The notes under the pieces: generated by a model
The model's database searches: none
Seen by the model: the letters and a program-made list of their open reading frames with translations, nothing else
Told to the model about the DNA's origin: nothing
Shown: one piece after another, positions 33,756 through 42,565 of the stretch
How the letters are laid out: each line of letters opens with the position of its first letter
How positions within the stretch are numbered: the first letter of the stretch is position 1
Assembly (NCBI RefSeq): GCF_001591045.1
Contig: NZ_BCUA01000022.1
Location: 1 to 53,009, forward strand
DNA: 53,009 bases
From: Sphingopyxis granuli NBRC 100800
GTDB taxonomy: Bacteria > Pseudomonadota > Alphaproteobacteria > Sphingomonadales > Sphingomonadaceae
Reading direction: 5' to 3'
Made by a program: the position numbers and the translations under genes

Positions 33756-35768
33756 ATGGCAATGGACCTATCCAAAGCCGAGCCGCGCACCGCGAATCAG
33801 CGGCGCGACCGACTGACTGACAACCGATCCTCCATCTTGCCGGGGCGCCGCGACACAAGCGCCGACCGGCTGCAACAGTTCTCCAGCATGTCGTCCGCCC
33901 GTCGTGGCGACGGCGGCGCCGAGGCCCTTATGCGGACCCTTGGTATCGTCAACGACGCTGCGGGCGACTTCAAGCAATACGCCGACGCGAAGTTCAAAAA
34001 GGACGAGAGCGACAACGCCGCACAGGGCGCGCTGGACGAAGCTACCGACAAGGTTGACGCCGAGAAGGCCGAACGGTCCTACGGGTACCGCAACGCCGTT
34101 GCGCGCGGTCGAACGACGTCCGCGTGGAATGATGGTCTCCGCGACTTCGGGGACGACCTTCGCGGCCTCGTGGAGCAGCAGGACCAGCTCACATTGGAGG
34201 AGCGGCAGGCCGAAGTGCGGAAGCGGGTCGAAACCTTCTTTGAGAACTTCGCGGTCGATCCGGACACCGGCAAGCTCCGCGACTTCCTCGCGACACCTGA
34301 CAGTATGCGCTTCCTCGCGGAACAGATGGGGCAATCTCGCCCGCAGTTCGAGCAGGCCGCGCTCCAGCGTATCGAAGAACGCTTCAACGAAGAGGCAGTA
34401 AGCCACTTCGGCAAGAACGTGATGGATCAGGCCATGAGCCTCCAGCCGGGGCAATGGCTGGACCTCTCGTCCGCCGACGCTCTTCTTCCGCCCACGGTGC
34501 CCGCACAGGCCCGTAAGGCCGCAATCGTGAACTCCGCGCAATCGGCGGCAGAAGAGTTGAAGCGACAGGGCCGACCGCAGGACGGTTGGCGCATCTATCG
34601 CCAGCTCCTCGGCATCATGCCCGCCGAGCCAAACGCCGAACTAGCCACCCTCCAGTCCGGCCCGGTGCCGTTCGACATTCCCGCATCAGATGCTGCCAAG
34701 TCCCCGCAAGGTGCCCCGAAGGCCCCCGCCGGTTTCGACATGGCATCCTACATGGCCTCGACGCGCGGCGCCGAGAGCCGAGGCGACGATACCGCGCAGG
34801 CCACAACATCGTCGGCCTATGGGCGTTATCAGTTCACCAAGGGGACGTGGCTTGGCCTCTACCGGGCCGAATACGGCAACACGGGTGAGACCGAAGCGCA
34901 AATCCTCGCCAAGCGAGCGAAGGGCGACGTGCAAGACAAGCTTATGGAGCGCCTGACCCGCAACAACCTCTCGGCTCTCAAACGCGCCGGGATCGACGCG
35001 ACGGCGGCGAACGCTTACCTCGCTCACTTCCTCGGCGCATCGGATGCTATCCGCGTCCTTCGCGCGGCCCCCGGCACTCCAGTGGAGCAGGTGGTCGCCG
35101 CCACGAGCATCGCCGCGAACCGATCGGTCTTTAACAAGGCCGGAACGGCAGGCGAGCTTATCGCATGGTCCGGCCGCAAGCAGGGCAACGAAGGCGGCGG
35201 CGGTGCCGTCACGCCCGACGACCCCGTAATAGCCGACCCGAGCTTTCGCGCTCCCGACGTGCCTCTCGACCCTATCGAGCTGGCGGACGTGGAGATCGCA
35301 CGGGCGGCTCCGCCTCCTCTGTTCACCGGCGCGCTCATTCTCAACCCCAAGGAGCGAGCCTCGCTCACCGAAGCAAGTGAGCAGTACGCTCGCGAGGTTC
35401 GCGCAGAATGGGCAAAGGAAAAGCGGGAGACGGAGGACAGAAACGCGGATGTCATGGTGTTGCGTCTGTTCGGTCAGGGCGAGCGCATCACGTCGCAGGA
35501 CGTTATGGCGGCCGTGGATCGCGGAGACATCCGTATGGATCAAGCCACGGGCCTCCTACGGGGTCTCCAGCAAAACGCCGAGGCTGCCGACCGCTACGAG
35601 GATCGGCAGGAAGCCGAGGCCGACCGCGACAAAAAGGAGCGGCAGGAGAAGCAAGCCGAGAGCCTAATCTCGCACTTCACCGGGGGGATTTACTCGGGCC
35701 GCGAAACGCCCGCACAGGCCCGTGCGCGTGTCCTCGAAATGATCGACAACGAGGATTGGGTCTTCTGA
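33756..35768 (+). CDS. phage ejection-type protein with lytic transglycosylase domain
   Basis: The 670-aa protein has a long helical N-terminal region, then a transglycosylase-like domain (about 328-470) with the probable catalytic E340 in RGAESRGDD and the SSAYGRYQFTKGTW motif, then another helical region with many charged residues. This is the layout of internal virion proteins of T7-like podoviruses, which are ejected into the cell wall and locally cleave peptidoglycan. It is the only recognisable virion protein in the element. The last gene before the right attachment site. Confidence 0.8.
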   Translation: MAMDLSKAEPRTANQRRDRLTDNRSSILPGRRDTSADRLQQFSSMSSARRGDGGAEALMRTLGIVNDAAGDFKQYADAKFKKDESDNAAQGALDEATDKVDAEKAERSYGYRNAVARGRTTSAWNDGLRDFGDDLRGLVEQQDQLTLEERQAEVRKRVETFFENFAVDPDTGKLRDFLATPDSMRFLAEQMGQSRPQFEQAALQRIEERFNEEAVSHFGKNVMDQAMSLQPGQWLDLSSADALLPPTVPAQARKAAIVNSAQSAAEELKRQGRPQDGWRIYRQLLGIMPAEPNAELATLQSGPVPFDIPASDAAKSPQGAPKAPAGFDMASYMASTRGAESRGDDTAQATTSSAYGRYQFTKGTWLGLYRAEYGNTGETEAQILAKRAKGDVQDKLMERLTRNNLSALKRAGIDATAANAYLAHFLGASDAIRVLRAAPGTPVEQVVAATSIAANRSVFNKAGTAGELIAWSGRKQGNEGGGGAVTPDDPVIADPSFRAPDVPLDPIELADVEIARAAPPPLFTGALILNPKERASLTEASEQYAREVRAEWAKEKRETEDRNADVMVLRLFGQGERITSQDVMAAVDRGDIRMDQATGLLRGLQQNAEAADRYEDRQEAEADRDKKERQEKQAESLISHFTGGIYSGRETPAQARARVLEMIDNEDWVF

Positions 35769-35800
35769 ACCTTGAAGTCCTTGTCGGTGCCCCGCAGGAC

Positions 35801-35859
35801 TGCTACACAAACGCCCACAACGGCAGTTCAATACCCTAGGTTTTCTGCGGTTTTCTAGG
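35801..35859. repeat. right-end arm-type repeats
   Basis: TGCTACACAAA (35801-35811) matches 26308-26318 at the left end. CTAGGTTTTCTG (35836-35847) and GGTTTTCTAGG (35849-35859) relate to CCTAGAAAAC at 26278-26287. These are likely binding sites for integrase or an excision factor. Confidence 0.5.
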
Positions 35860-35870
35860 TGGCCGCTGGT

Positions 35871-35889
35871 AATCCAGCCCTGTCCACCA
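35871..35889 (+). repeat. attachment-site core, right copy
   Basis: This is an exact 19-bp copy of the tRNA-Tyr 3' end (AATCCAGCCCTGTCCACCA). Immediately upstream CTGGT also matches the tRNA except for a 3-base gap, so the imported copy does not form a complete T-arm. Confidence 0.88.
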
Positions 35890-35930
35890 TTTTTCGTTCC
35901 GGGGGCTTCCGCCAAAGTCCCTAGAGATCC

Positions 35931-36069
35931 CAGAAAACCTAGCTTATTATGCCTGCGGCTTTCCGCTCGCATCCGCTGCCGTCCGTGTGCAGTCGGAGCG
36001 TAGTGTGGGGAGAAATGTGGGGAGAGATCGGCTCGCTCCCACATTTTGACGCCTCAAAGTGTGGGGAGA
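35931..36069. repeat. remnant attachment region with TGTGGGGAGA repeats
   Basis: CAGAAAACCTAG at 35931-35942 is the exact inverse of the element's CTAGGTTTTCTG. TGTGGGGAGA occurs at 36004-36013, 36016-36025 and 36060-36069, with an inverted near-copy CTCCCACA at 36036-36043. Such repeats upstream of an integrase gene are usual integrase-binding sites and belong to the older inserted island. Confidence 0.5.
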
Positions 36070-36078
36070 GAATCCGAT

Positions 36079-36312
36079 GGGTAAACTCACAGCGATAGCG
36101 GTCAAGGCGGCCCTGACTAGTCCCGGCACCTATCAGGATGGGACGGGCTGTTCCTGAAGGTGGACAAGCACGGCGGGGCCTACTGGCTCCTGCGCTTGCA
36201 GCGCGACGGCAAGTGGCAGGACATGGGGCTGGGCAGCGCCAAGCTGCTGACGCTGGCGGAAGCGCGCGAGAGGGCCGGCGCGCTACGCCCTGTTCGCCAT
36301 CCCATCAACTGA
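36079..36312 (+). pseudogene. frameshifted and truncated P4-type integrase remnant
   Basis: The frame opens MGKLTAIAVKAALTSPGTYQD, the N-terminus of P4-type (DUF4102) integrases. After QDG one base is missing, so the intact continuation DGLFLKVDKHGGAYWLLRLQ lies in the next frame. It runs on through KWQDMGLG and LTLAEARERA, then matches nothing and stops at 36312; the catalytic domain is gone. It records an earlier island next to the same tRNA. Confidence 0.85.
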
Positions 36313-36392
36313 AATGTCCCCACCGCTCTTTTGAGCGACCCCCCTTCGTGATAGATTGCCGCGATATTCACCTTCGGGGGGAGGGGACCGGG

Positions 36393-38162
36393 ATGCGTCA
36401 TCCGTTCAAGGCGGCCGCGATCGTCGGCGTCGGCTTTTCGCTCGCCAGCTTCGCGCCCCTGCCGGGCTTTTCGACCGCGGCGCTCGACGTGCTCGACCCG
36501 AGCCGGCTTGCCGGGCTGAGCTGCGGGGCGCAGCGCGCGGGTTCGGCACTGGCGCAGAATCTGCTCGGCGCAGCGGCGATGGCGGCGCCCGCCAGCCAGG
36601 TGCGGCCGATTCCGCTCTATCCCGATCTTGCCGCATCGCCGTTCCCCGTCTCGACCCGCGATGCGCAGGCGCGAAGCTATTTCAGTCAGGGCCTGCTCCT
36701 CAATTACGGCTTCAACCACGCCGGCGCGGTGCGTTCCTTCCGCGAAGCGCAGCGCCGCGATCCCGATTGTGCGCTCTGCTGGTGGGGCGAAGCGGTGGCG
36801 CTGGGGCCGAACATCAACGCGCCGATGGACGAGCGCGACCGCACGGCGGCGCTTGATGCCATGGACCGGGCGATGGCGCTGCGGGCCGCGGCGTCGCCGA
36901 TAGAGCGGGCGCTGATCGAAGCCGTCGCGCATCGCTATTCGCGCGATGCCGGCGCGGATCGCGCCGCGCTCGACGCCGGCTATGCCGATGCGATGCTCGG
37001 TGTCGCGCGCGCTTTTCCGGGCGACGACGATGTCGCGGTGCTCGCGGCGGAGGCGGCGATGGATACGACGCCGTGGAACTATTGGGAAGCCGACGGAAAG
37101 ACACCGGTAGGCCGCATCGGCGAAGCGGTGCGGCTGATCGAAACCGTGCTGCGCCGTAACCCCGACCATGTCCAGGCGAACCACCTCTATATCCACCTGA
37201 TGGAGGCGCGCGATCCGCAGCGGGCCGAGGCAGCGGCGGACCGGCTGGCGAACCCGCTGGCGCCAAGCGCCGCGCATCTCGTCCACATGCCGGGGCATAT
37301 CTATCAACTGCGCGGACGGCACGCCGATTCGATCCGCGTCAACGTCGCCGCGGCGCGCGCGGACGAAGCCTTTATCCGCAGCGCGGGCGACGACGGTTTG
37401 GTGCGCTATGGCTATTATCCGCACAATATCCACTTCATCGTCACCTCGGCGCAGATGGCGGGCGACATGCGCACCGCGGTCCGCGAGGCGCAGCGCCTGC
37501 GCAGCGTGCTCGACCCCGCGACCTCGGCGCGGATCGGCTGGATCCAAGCGATCGATGCCGCGCCCTATTTCGCGATGGCGCAGTTTGCCGATCCGAAGGC
37601 CATATTGGCGATGGCCGCGCCCGACGCGCGCCTGCCCTATCCGAATGCGATGCGCCACTATGCGCGCGGCGTCGCCTATGCCGCGCTGCGCGATCGTACC
37701 GGATTCGAAGGCGAGATGGCCGCGCTGGCGACTCTCCGCACATCTGGCGCGCTCGCCGACCTGATCGAGCAGGGCCTGCCCGCGACGGATCTGGTGATGC
37801 TGGCCGAACGGGTCGCGCGCGGCCGGTTCGCGGCATCGCTCGGCCGCCATGACGAGGCGATCGCGTTCTATCGGCAGGCGATCGAGATCGAGGACGGCCT
37901 GCCCTATCAGGAGCCGACCTTCTGGTATTATCCGGTCCGGCAATCGCTCGGCGCGGCGCTGTTCCGGGCGCGGCGGTACGGCGAGGCGAGCGAGGCGTTT
38001 CGCGGCGCGCTGGCGCGGGCGCCGAACAACGGCTGGGCGCTTTACGGGCTCGGCCGCAGCGAGGCCGCGCGCGGCCGCAGGCTCGAAGCCGCCGCCGCGG
38101 ACCGGGCGCTGTCGAAGGCGTGGCTCGGCGAGCGGCGCTGGCTTCGCATGGATCGTCTGTAG
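36393..38162 (+). CDS. exported TPR-repeat protein
   Basis: The 589-aa protein has an N-terminal hydrophobic stretch (AAAIVGVGFSLASFAPLPG) that looks like a signal peptide. It then consists of TPR-like helical pairs, including the SYFSQGLLLNYGFNHAGAVRSF and ALCWWGEAVALGPNIN segments typical of a widespread uncharacterised family. The ATG at 36393 follows GAGGGG. It probably acts as a periplasmic scaffold; partner unknown. It is the first intact chromosomal gene after the island remnant. Confidence 0.8.
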   Translation: MRHPFKAAAIVGVGFSLASFAPLPGFSTAALDVLDPSRLAGLSCGAQRAGSALAQNLLGAAAMAAPASQVRPIPLYPDLAASPFPVSTRDAQARSYFSQGLLLNYGFNHAGAVRSFREAQRRDPDCALCWWGEAVALGPNINAPMDERDRTAALDAMDRAMALRAAASPIERALIEAVAHRYSRDAGADRAALDAGYADAMLGVARAFPGDDDVAVLAAEAAMDTTPWNYWEADGKTPVGRIGEAVRLIETVLRRNPDHVQANHLYIHLMEARDPQRAEAAADRLANPLAPSAAHLVHMPGHIYQLRGRHADSIRVNVAAARADEAFIRSAGDDGLVRYGYYPHNIHFIVTSAQMAGDMRTAVREAQRLRSVLDPATSARIGWIQAIDAAPYFAMAQFADPKAILAMAAPDARLPYPNAMRHYARGVAYAALRDRTGFEGEMAALATLRTSGALADLIEQGLPATDLVMLAERVARGRFAASLGRHDEAIAFYRQAIEIEDGLPYQEPTFWYYPVRQSLGAALFRARRYGEASEAFRGALARAPNNGWALYGLGRSEAARGRRLEAAAADRALSKAWLGERRWLRMDRL

Positions 38163-38216
38163 CCGGCGTCCGTCTCAGTCTGGTTCCGTAACGCGCGCCA
38201 TGCGGCGTTTCCAGCC

Positions 38217-40328
38217 CTATTTCCTTTCCACCAGTTCGCGCAGCAGGAAGGCGTGGAGCATCGCCGCGCGCACAGCATCCTCGGCATGATCGGCGCCGAC
38301 CGAATGGCCGCCCTCCAGATATTCGTGGTAATAGACGCGGTTGCCATATTCCTCCAGCTTCGCCGCGAACTTGCGCGCGTGGCCGGGATGGACGCGGTCG
38401 TCCTTGGTCGACAGGTAGAGGAAGATCGGCGGATAGGAGACGCCGTCGCGCACATTCTGATAGGGCGAATATCGTGCCATAAAGGCCCAGTCCTCCGCCT
38501 TGTCGGGATCGCCATATTCGGCGACCCACGACGCGCCCGCGAACAGGTGCGAATAGCGCTTCATGTCCTTGAGCGGCGAGCCGGAGATCACCGCGCCATA
38601 CAGGTCGGGACGTTGCGTCATCGCCGCGCCGACCAGGACGCCGCCGTTCGACCGGCCCGAAATCGCGATCCTACCCTTTGCGCTGACCCCGGTCTTCACC
38701 AGATCCTCGGCGACCGCGTGCAGGTCGTCGAAGCTATTCTGGCGCTTCTCGCGCAGCGCCGCCTGATGCCAGGCGGGGCCATATTCGCCGCCGCCGCGGA
38801 TATTGGCGAGCACATAGGCGTTGCCGTCCTCGACCCAGAACAGGCCCAGCGGTCCTGCGCGATAGGGCTGGCCGGTCAGATAGCCCGGCGTCTGCGCCGC
38901 GCGAAAGCCGCCATAGGCATGGACCAGCGCCGGGACCGGCCCCTTCGCACCGGTCTTGCGGACGAGGAAATAAGGGATTTTCGTTCCGTCCTTCGAGGTG
39001 GCGAAGCGCTTTTCGACCGTCATGCCCTCCGCATCGAAGGTGGCGGGCAGGCTTTGCACCGTTTGCGCCGCGCCGGTCTCGGCGACGGCATACAGCGTCG
39101 GCGGGTCGAGCATGGTCTCGCTGGTCGCCAGCGCGATATCGCGCTTGCCGATCGTGCCCACGAGGTTGACCGTCGCATTGGTCGCGAGCGGCACCTCGCG
39201 CTGTGACCAGGCGCCCGTCGCCGCATCGCGGCGCACGGCGAAGAGCTTGCCCTCGACATCGTCGAGCGCCTTGACCCACAGCAGGTTATCGCTCGCCGCG
39301 ACCTCCTCGATCGCCTGCGCGCGCGTCGGGGTCATCACTGGCACCATCGCCGTCTGGCGCCCCACTGCCATGTCGGCAAGCGACATCGCGACCAGTGAGC
39401 CTTCGGCGATCGCGCCCGCCGACTTGTTGAGGAAGACGATCGCCTGTCCGCCGAGCACGTCGCGCAGGTCGGCGGTGTCGGGGATTGATGCGGCGACGAA
39501 GCGCGATCCGTCGGCGCTCGGGATCAGATAGTCGGTGGTGTAGAAGCTCTTGCCGCGCCGGATCAGCGTCCACAGCCGGTCGCCGTCGACGAGCGTGAAG
39601 GGCGCCATGCTGACGTCGCCCGCCTCGCCCTCTGCCACCACGACGGCATCGGAAAGCGGCGTGCCGCGCTTCCAGCGTTTGACGATGCGCGGATAGCCCG
39701 AAGCCGTCATACTGCCCGCGCCGAAGTCAGTCGCGACCAGCAGCGTGTCGGCATCCTCCCACGCGGCATTGCTCTTTGCTTCCGGCAGCGCGAAGCCGCT
39801 GTTGACGAAGCGGCCGGTCGTGCGGTCCCATTCGCGCACGACGTCGGCATCGGTGCCGCCGGAGCTTAGCGAGACGAGGCAGCGGCGATATTCGGGGGCG
39901 AGGCAGTCGGCTCCGTGCCAGACCCAGCTTTTCCCTTCCGCCTTGCCGAGTGCGTCGACGTCGATCAGCACCTGCCATTCGGGCTTACCCGCCAACCAGG
40001 CGTCGAGCGGGCTTTGGCGCCACAGGCCACGGGGATTCTTCGCATCGCGCCACAGGTTGGTGACGACATCGCCCATCACCTCGTCGGGCATGGCGATCTG
40101 GCGTTCGTCGTCGAGGATCGCACGGGCGCGCCGACGATCCGCCTCGAAGCCAGGGCGCGACAGGATCAGTTTGTCGGTGGCGGCATTTTCCGCCTTCACC
40201 CAGTCGAGCGCCTTCGCCCCCTCGATCTCCTCGAGCCACAGCCAACGATCCTCTTCTTCCGCCGCGGCCGGGGCGGCGGCGGACAGCGAACAGGCCAGGG
40301 CAAGCGCGGCAAGGCTGGCGCGGATCAT
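38217..40328 (-). CDS. exported prolyl oligopeptidase family (S9A) peptidase
   Basis: The 703-aa serine peptidase has a signal peptide (IRASLAALALACSLSAAAPAAA), a beta-propeller N-terminal half and an alpha/beta-hydrolase C-terminal half. The triad is S560 in GRSNGG, Asp in the DDRVHPGH segment and H675 in EGGHS. It cleaves short peptides after proline, in the periplasm. Three consecutive ATGs follow GGGGAG; the last (40328) has the best spacing. Confidence 0.92.
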   Translation of the reverse strand: MIRASLAALALACSLSAAAPAAAEEEDRWLWLEEIEGAKALDWVKAENAATDKLILSRPGFEADRRRARAILDDERQIAMPDEVMGDVVTNLWRDAKNPRGLWRQSPLDAWLAGKPEWQVLIDVDALGKAEGKSWVWHGADCLAPEYRRCLVSLSSGGTDADVVREWDRTTGRFVNSGFALPEAKSNAAWEDADTLLVATDFGAGSMTASGYPRIVKRWKRGTPLSDAVVVAEGEAGDVSMAPFTLVDGDRLWTLIRRGKSFYTTDYLIPSADGSRFVAASIPDTADLRDVLGGQAIVFLNKSAGAIAEGSLVAMSLADMAVGRQTAMVPVMTPTRAQAIEEVAASDNLLWVKALDDVEGKLFAVRRDAATGAWSQREVPLATNATVNLVGTIGKRDIALATSETMLDPPTLYAVAETGAAQTVQSLPATFDAEGMTVEKRFATSKDGTKIPYFLVRKTGAKGPVPALVHAYGGFRAAQTPGYLTGQPYRAGPLGLFWVEDGNAYVLANIRGGGEYGPAWHQAALREKRQNSFDDLHAVAEDLVKTGVSAKGRIAISGRSNGGVLVGAAMTQRPDLYGAVISGSPLKDMKRYSHLFAGASWVAEYGDPDKAEDWAFMARYSPYQNVRDGVSYPPIFLYLSTKDDRVHPGHARKFAAKLEEYGNRVYYHEYLEGGHSVGADHAEDAVRAAMLHAFLLRELVERK

Positions 40329-40412
40329 CATCATCTCCCCTGAAGCATCCTTTGGCTGATGCTGTGCTAGCATCATCACACACTGCGAGGGAAGGGGCGA
40401 CCGTTGCCGCTC

Positions 40413-40835
40413 TTACTGGTCGATGACGACCGTGCCCGGATGATGCTTGTCGAGGTGTTTCTTGATGATCTTCAGGTTGCGCGTGTTCGACCGGAACAGC
40501 AGGTCGAAGGCGTCGCCCGCGAGCGGGATCGCGCCGAGCGCAGTGTCGACGCTCAGATTGCCGATCATCCGCCAGATCTGCCATTTCGACATGCCGAGGT
40601 TGCGCGCCTCCCATATGATATAGGCGCCCATCACCGCGGTGATCGCGTCGCCGACCACCGGAACGAGGCCGACGATCGCGTCGAGCCCGACCGGCCGGTT
40701 GATACCGGGGATGGTGAAGCTGCGTTCCAGAATGATTTCCAGCATCTCGACGCGCTTGCGCAGCGCCGCCGGATCGCGCCGGTTGGGGATCAGCGCCTCG
40801 AAGATCGCGTCGGTATTCGGGGACGAAGGGGCCAT
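40413..40835 (-). CDS. DUF4112 membrane protein
   Basis: The protein has 140 aa. Two hydrophobic segments (LDAIVGLVPVVGDAITAVMGAY region and VDTALGAIPLAGDAFDLLF) carry the repeated PxxGD motif characteristic of DUF4112. Function unknown. It is encoded 42 bp downstream of the peptide-binding lipoprotein gene on the same strand. Confidence 0.88.
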   Translation of the reverse strand: MAPSSPNTDAIFEALIPNRRDPAALRKRVEMLEIILERSFTIPGINRPVGLDAIVGLVPVVGDAITAVMGAYIIWEARNLGMSKWQIWRMIGNLSVDTALGAIPLAGDAFDLLFRSNTRNLKIIKKHLDKHHPGTVVIDQ

Positions 40836-40877
40836 CGGGGTCCTTTCAGCAAGCGCCCGAAGCTGGGCGCCGTCCGA

Positions 40878-42371
40878 TCAGGTGGGGGCGGCGATCAGGC
40901 GATTCAATGGGTGCTGGGCGCGGGCGTTGGCGCGCAGTCCGGTGGTCCGCTGCGACGCGACCGACCAGCGCAGCGGCGTCGCGAGCGGGATGAAGGGGAC
41001 ATAGCGGGCGAGAACCGCCTCAGCCTCGGCGATCTGCGCCGCGCGCAGAGCGGGGTCGTCGTTGAGCGCGGCACGGTCGATCAGCGCCTGCGCCTCGCGA
41101 TTGCACAGCGTGTCGCGGCGGCACGACAGCCGGCGCAGCGGCCACAGCGCGTCGTCGTTGGGCGTCACCTCGTCGATCAGCTTGAGGTCGGTTTCGGCGT
41201 CGGCGTCGACGCGGCGGCTCGGCACCCCGATCGCTGCGAGATCGGCGGCGACATAGGCGAAGAGGATGCGTCCGCCGGGCGAATCGGGCACGGCGATGCG
41301 CAGCGTCGCGATGTCGCCGCGCGTCGCACGCCAGCGGTCGACGACGCGCCGTGCCTGAATCAGGCGCGAATCGTCGTCGAAGTCGGCCCAGGCGGGCAGC
41401 AGCGGCGCCGGGCCGCCGTCGCGGCGATAAAGCGCCGGGCGCAGCGTCATCTGTGGTTGCCATTCGGTGAGCCCGAAGGCATCGACGAGCCGCTGCCGCC
41501 GGATCGCGCGCACCAGCGCCTCGCGGTTGGCGTCGGTGGCCAGAAATCCCTCGGCGCGCACGAACGCCAGCCCGAACAGGCCGGGAACCGGATCGACGAC
41601 AAGGCGCGAGCGTCCGATGTTCGACGCGACGAAATAGGGCAGCGTCGAAAAGCGCCCGCCGATCACCGCGTCGGCATAGCCGTTCTTGAACCGCGCCAGC
41701 GCGCCTGCGGGCGACGTTCCGACGAGTTCGATCGAAGCGGCGGGATCGTTGGCGGCTTCTTCGGCCTCCTCGGGGTCCTCCGCGAACGGATCGGGAACGG
41801 GCGACAACAGCATCGCGCGGCCATGCCGTTTCGGTCGCATCGGTCCCCAGCCCATATCCTTGTCGACGATCGCCATCGACGGTTGGGCGAGCAGTTCGAG
41901 AATCGCGGGCTGCGGCGCGGCGAGGCGGATTTCGATGACGCTGTCGGTCATCGCCTTGATCGTCTCGATCTCGGGGAAATCGTCGCGCAGGACATGTCGG
42001 CTGCGCGGCGACAGATAGGTGCGCAGGATCGCGGCGACGCGTTCGGCCGTCACCTTGCGGCCGTTGCTCCATTTCGCCTCGCGGATGCGGAAGATATAAC
42101 TGAGCCCATCGCCGGTCACCGTCCAGCGCTCGGCGAGGCCGACGTCGATCTGCCCCTCTCCATCATAGCTGACCAGCCCCTGCGCGGTCGCATCGAGCAG
42201 TGCGGCATTGGCGGCCGACAATTCGCCGTTCGCCGGATTGGCGGCGGGATTGAGCGGCCCGATCGCCGCGACGCGGACCGGCCCGCGCTCGCCGAACAGG
42301 CCGCAACCGGCAAGCAAAAGGGCCAGAAGCCCGGCCGGGACGAACCGCGCGCCGTTGCCGCCAGCCTTCAT
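40878..42371 (-). CDS. oligopeptide-binding lipoprotein of an ABC importer (SBP family 5)
   Basis: The 497-aa protein has a lipoprotein signal with LLLAGC (Cys23). It shows the family-5 layout: GLVSYDGEGQIDVGLAERWTV, FRIREAKWSNGRKVTAERV and a long C-terminal lobe. This class binds peptides, opines or nickel outside the membrane. No permease or ATPase genes are adjacent, so it is an orphan receptor or acts with distant genes. Confidence 0.85.
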   Translation of the reverse strand: MKAGGNGARFVPAGLLALLLAGCGLFGERGPVRVAAIGPLNPAANPANGELSAANAALLDATAQGLVSYDGEGQIDVGLAERWTVTGDGLSYIFRIREAKWSNGRKVTAERVAAILRTYLSPRSRHVLRDDFPEIETIKAMTDSVIEIRLAAPQPAILELLAQPSMAIVDKDMGWGPMRPKRHGRAMLLSPVPDPFAEDPEEAEEAANDPAASIELVGTSPAGALARFKNGYADAVIGGRFSTLPYFVASNIGRSRLVVDPVPGLFGLAFVRAEGFLATDANREALVRAIRRQRLVDAFGLTEWQPQMTLRPALYRRDGGPAPLLPAWADFDDDSRLIQARRVVDRWRATRGDIATLRIAVPDSPGGRILFAYVAADLAAIGVPSRRVDADAETDLKLIDEVTPNDDALWPLRRLSCRRDTLCNREAQALIDRAALNDDPALRAAQIAEAEAVLARYVPFIPLATPLRWSVASQRTTGLRANARAQHPLNRLIAAPT

Positions 42372-42388
42372 GACCTGCCTCTCCTCGC

Positions 42389-42475
42389 TGGTGCGGACGG
42401 CGGGACTCGAACCCGCACACCCAGATGGATAGCAGATTTTAAGTCTGCTGCGTCTACCGATTCCGCCACGTCCGC
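42389..42475 (-). tRNA. tRNA-Leu (UAA anticodon)
   Basis: The 87-nt gene on the minus strand has acceptor GCGGACG/CGTCCGC, anticodon TAA in GCAGACTTAAAATCTGC, a long variable arm and an encoded CCA. Confidence 0.97.
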
Positions 42476-42565
42476 GTGTCGTGCGCCGGTCAAGCCGAAG
42501 GGGGAGGGGAGGTCAAGCGATCTTTGCCGCTTCACCCGGCGAACGGGGTCGGCTAGACCGGCGCG

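Larger units (their letters stand above)
26236..35889 (+). mobile_element. integrative element (prophage remnant or phage satellite) in tRNA-Tyr
   Basis: This is a 9.65-kb element with an intact tyrosine integrase at its left end, bounded by the exact 19-bp repeat AATCCAGCCCTGTCCACCA (26236-26254 and 35871-35889). Cargo includes Bro-N, Cys-rich small proteins, a transglycosylase-like ejection protein and several unknowns; AT-rich stretches contrast with the flanks. I see no terminase, portal, capsid, tail, lysis or replication gene, so it is either a degraded prophage or a satellite relying on a helper. Confidence 0.88.

Noticed and set aside
26236..35889. Complete inducible prophage
   Set aside because: No terminase, portal, capsid, tail, lysis or replication gene is visible in the whole interval.
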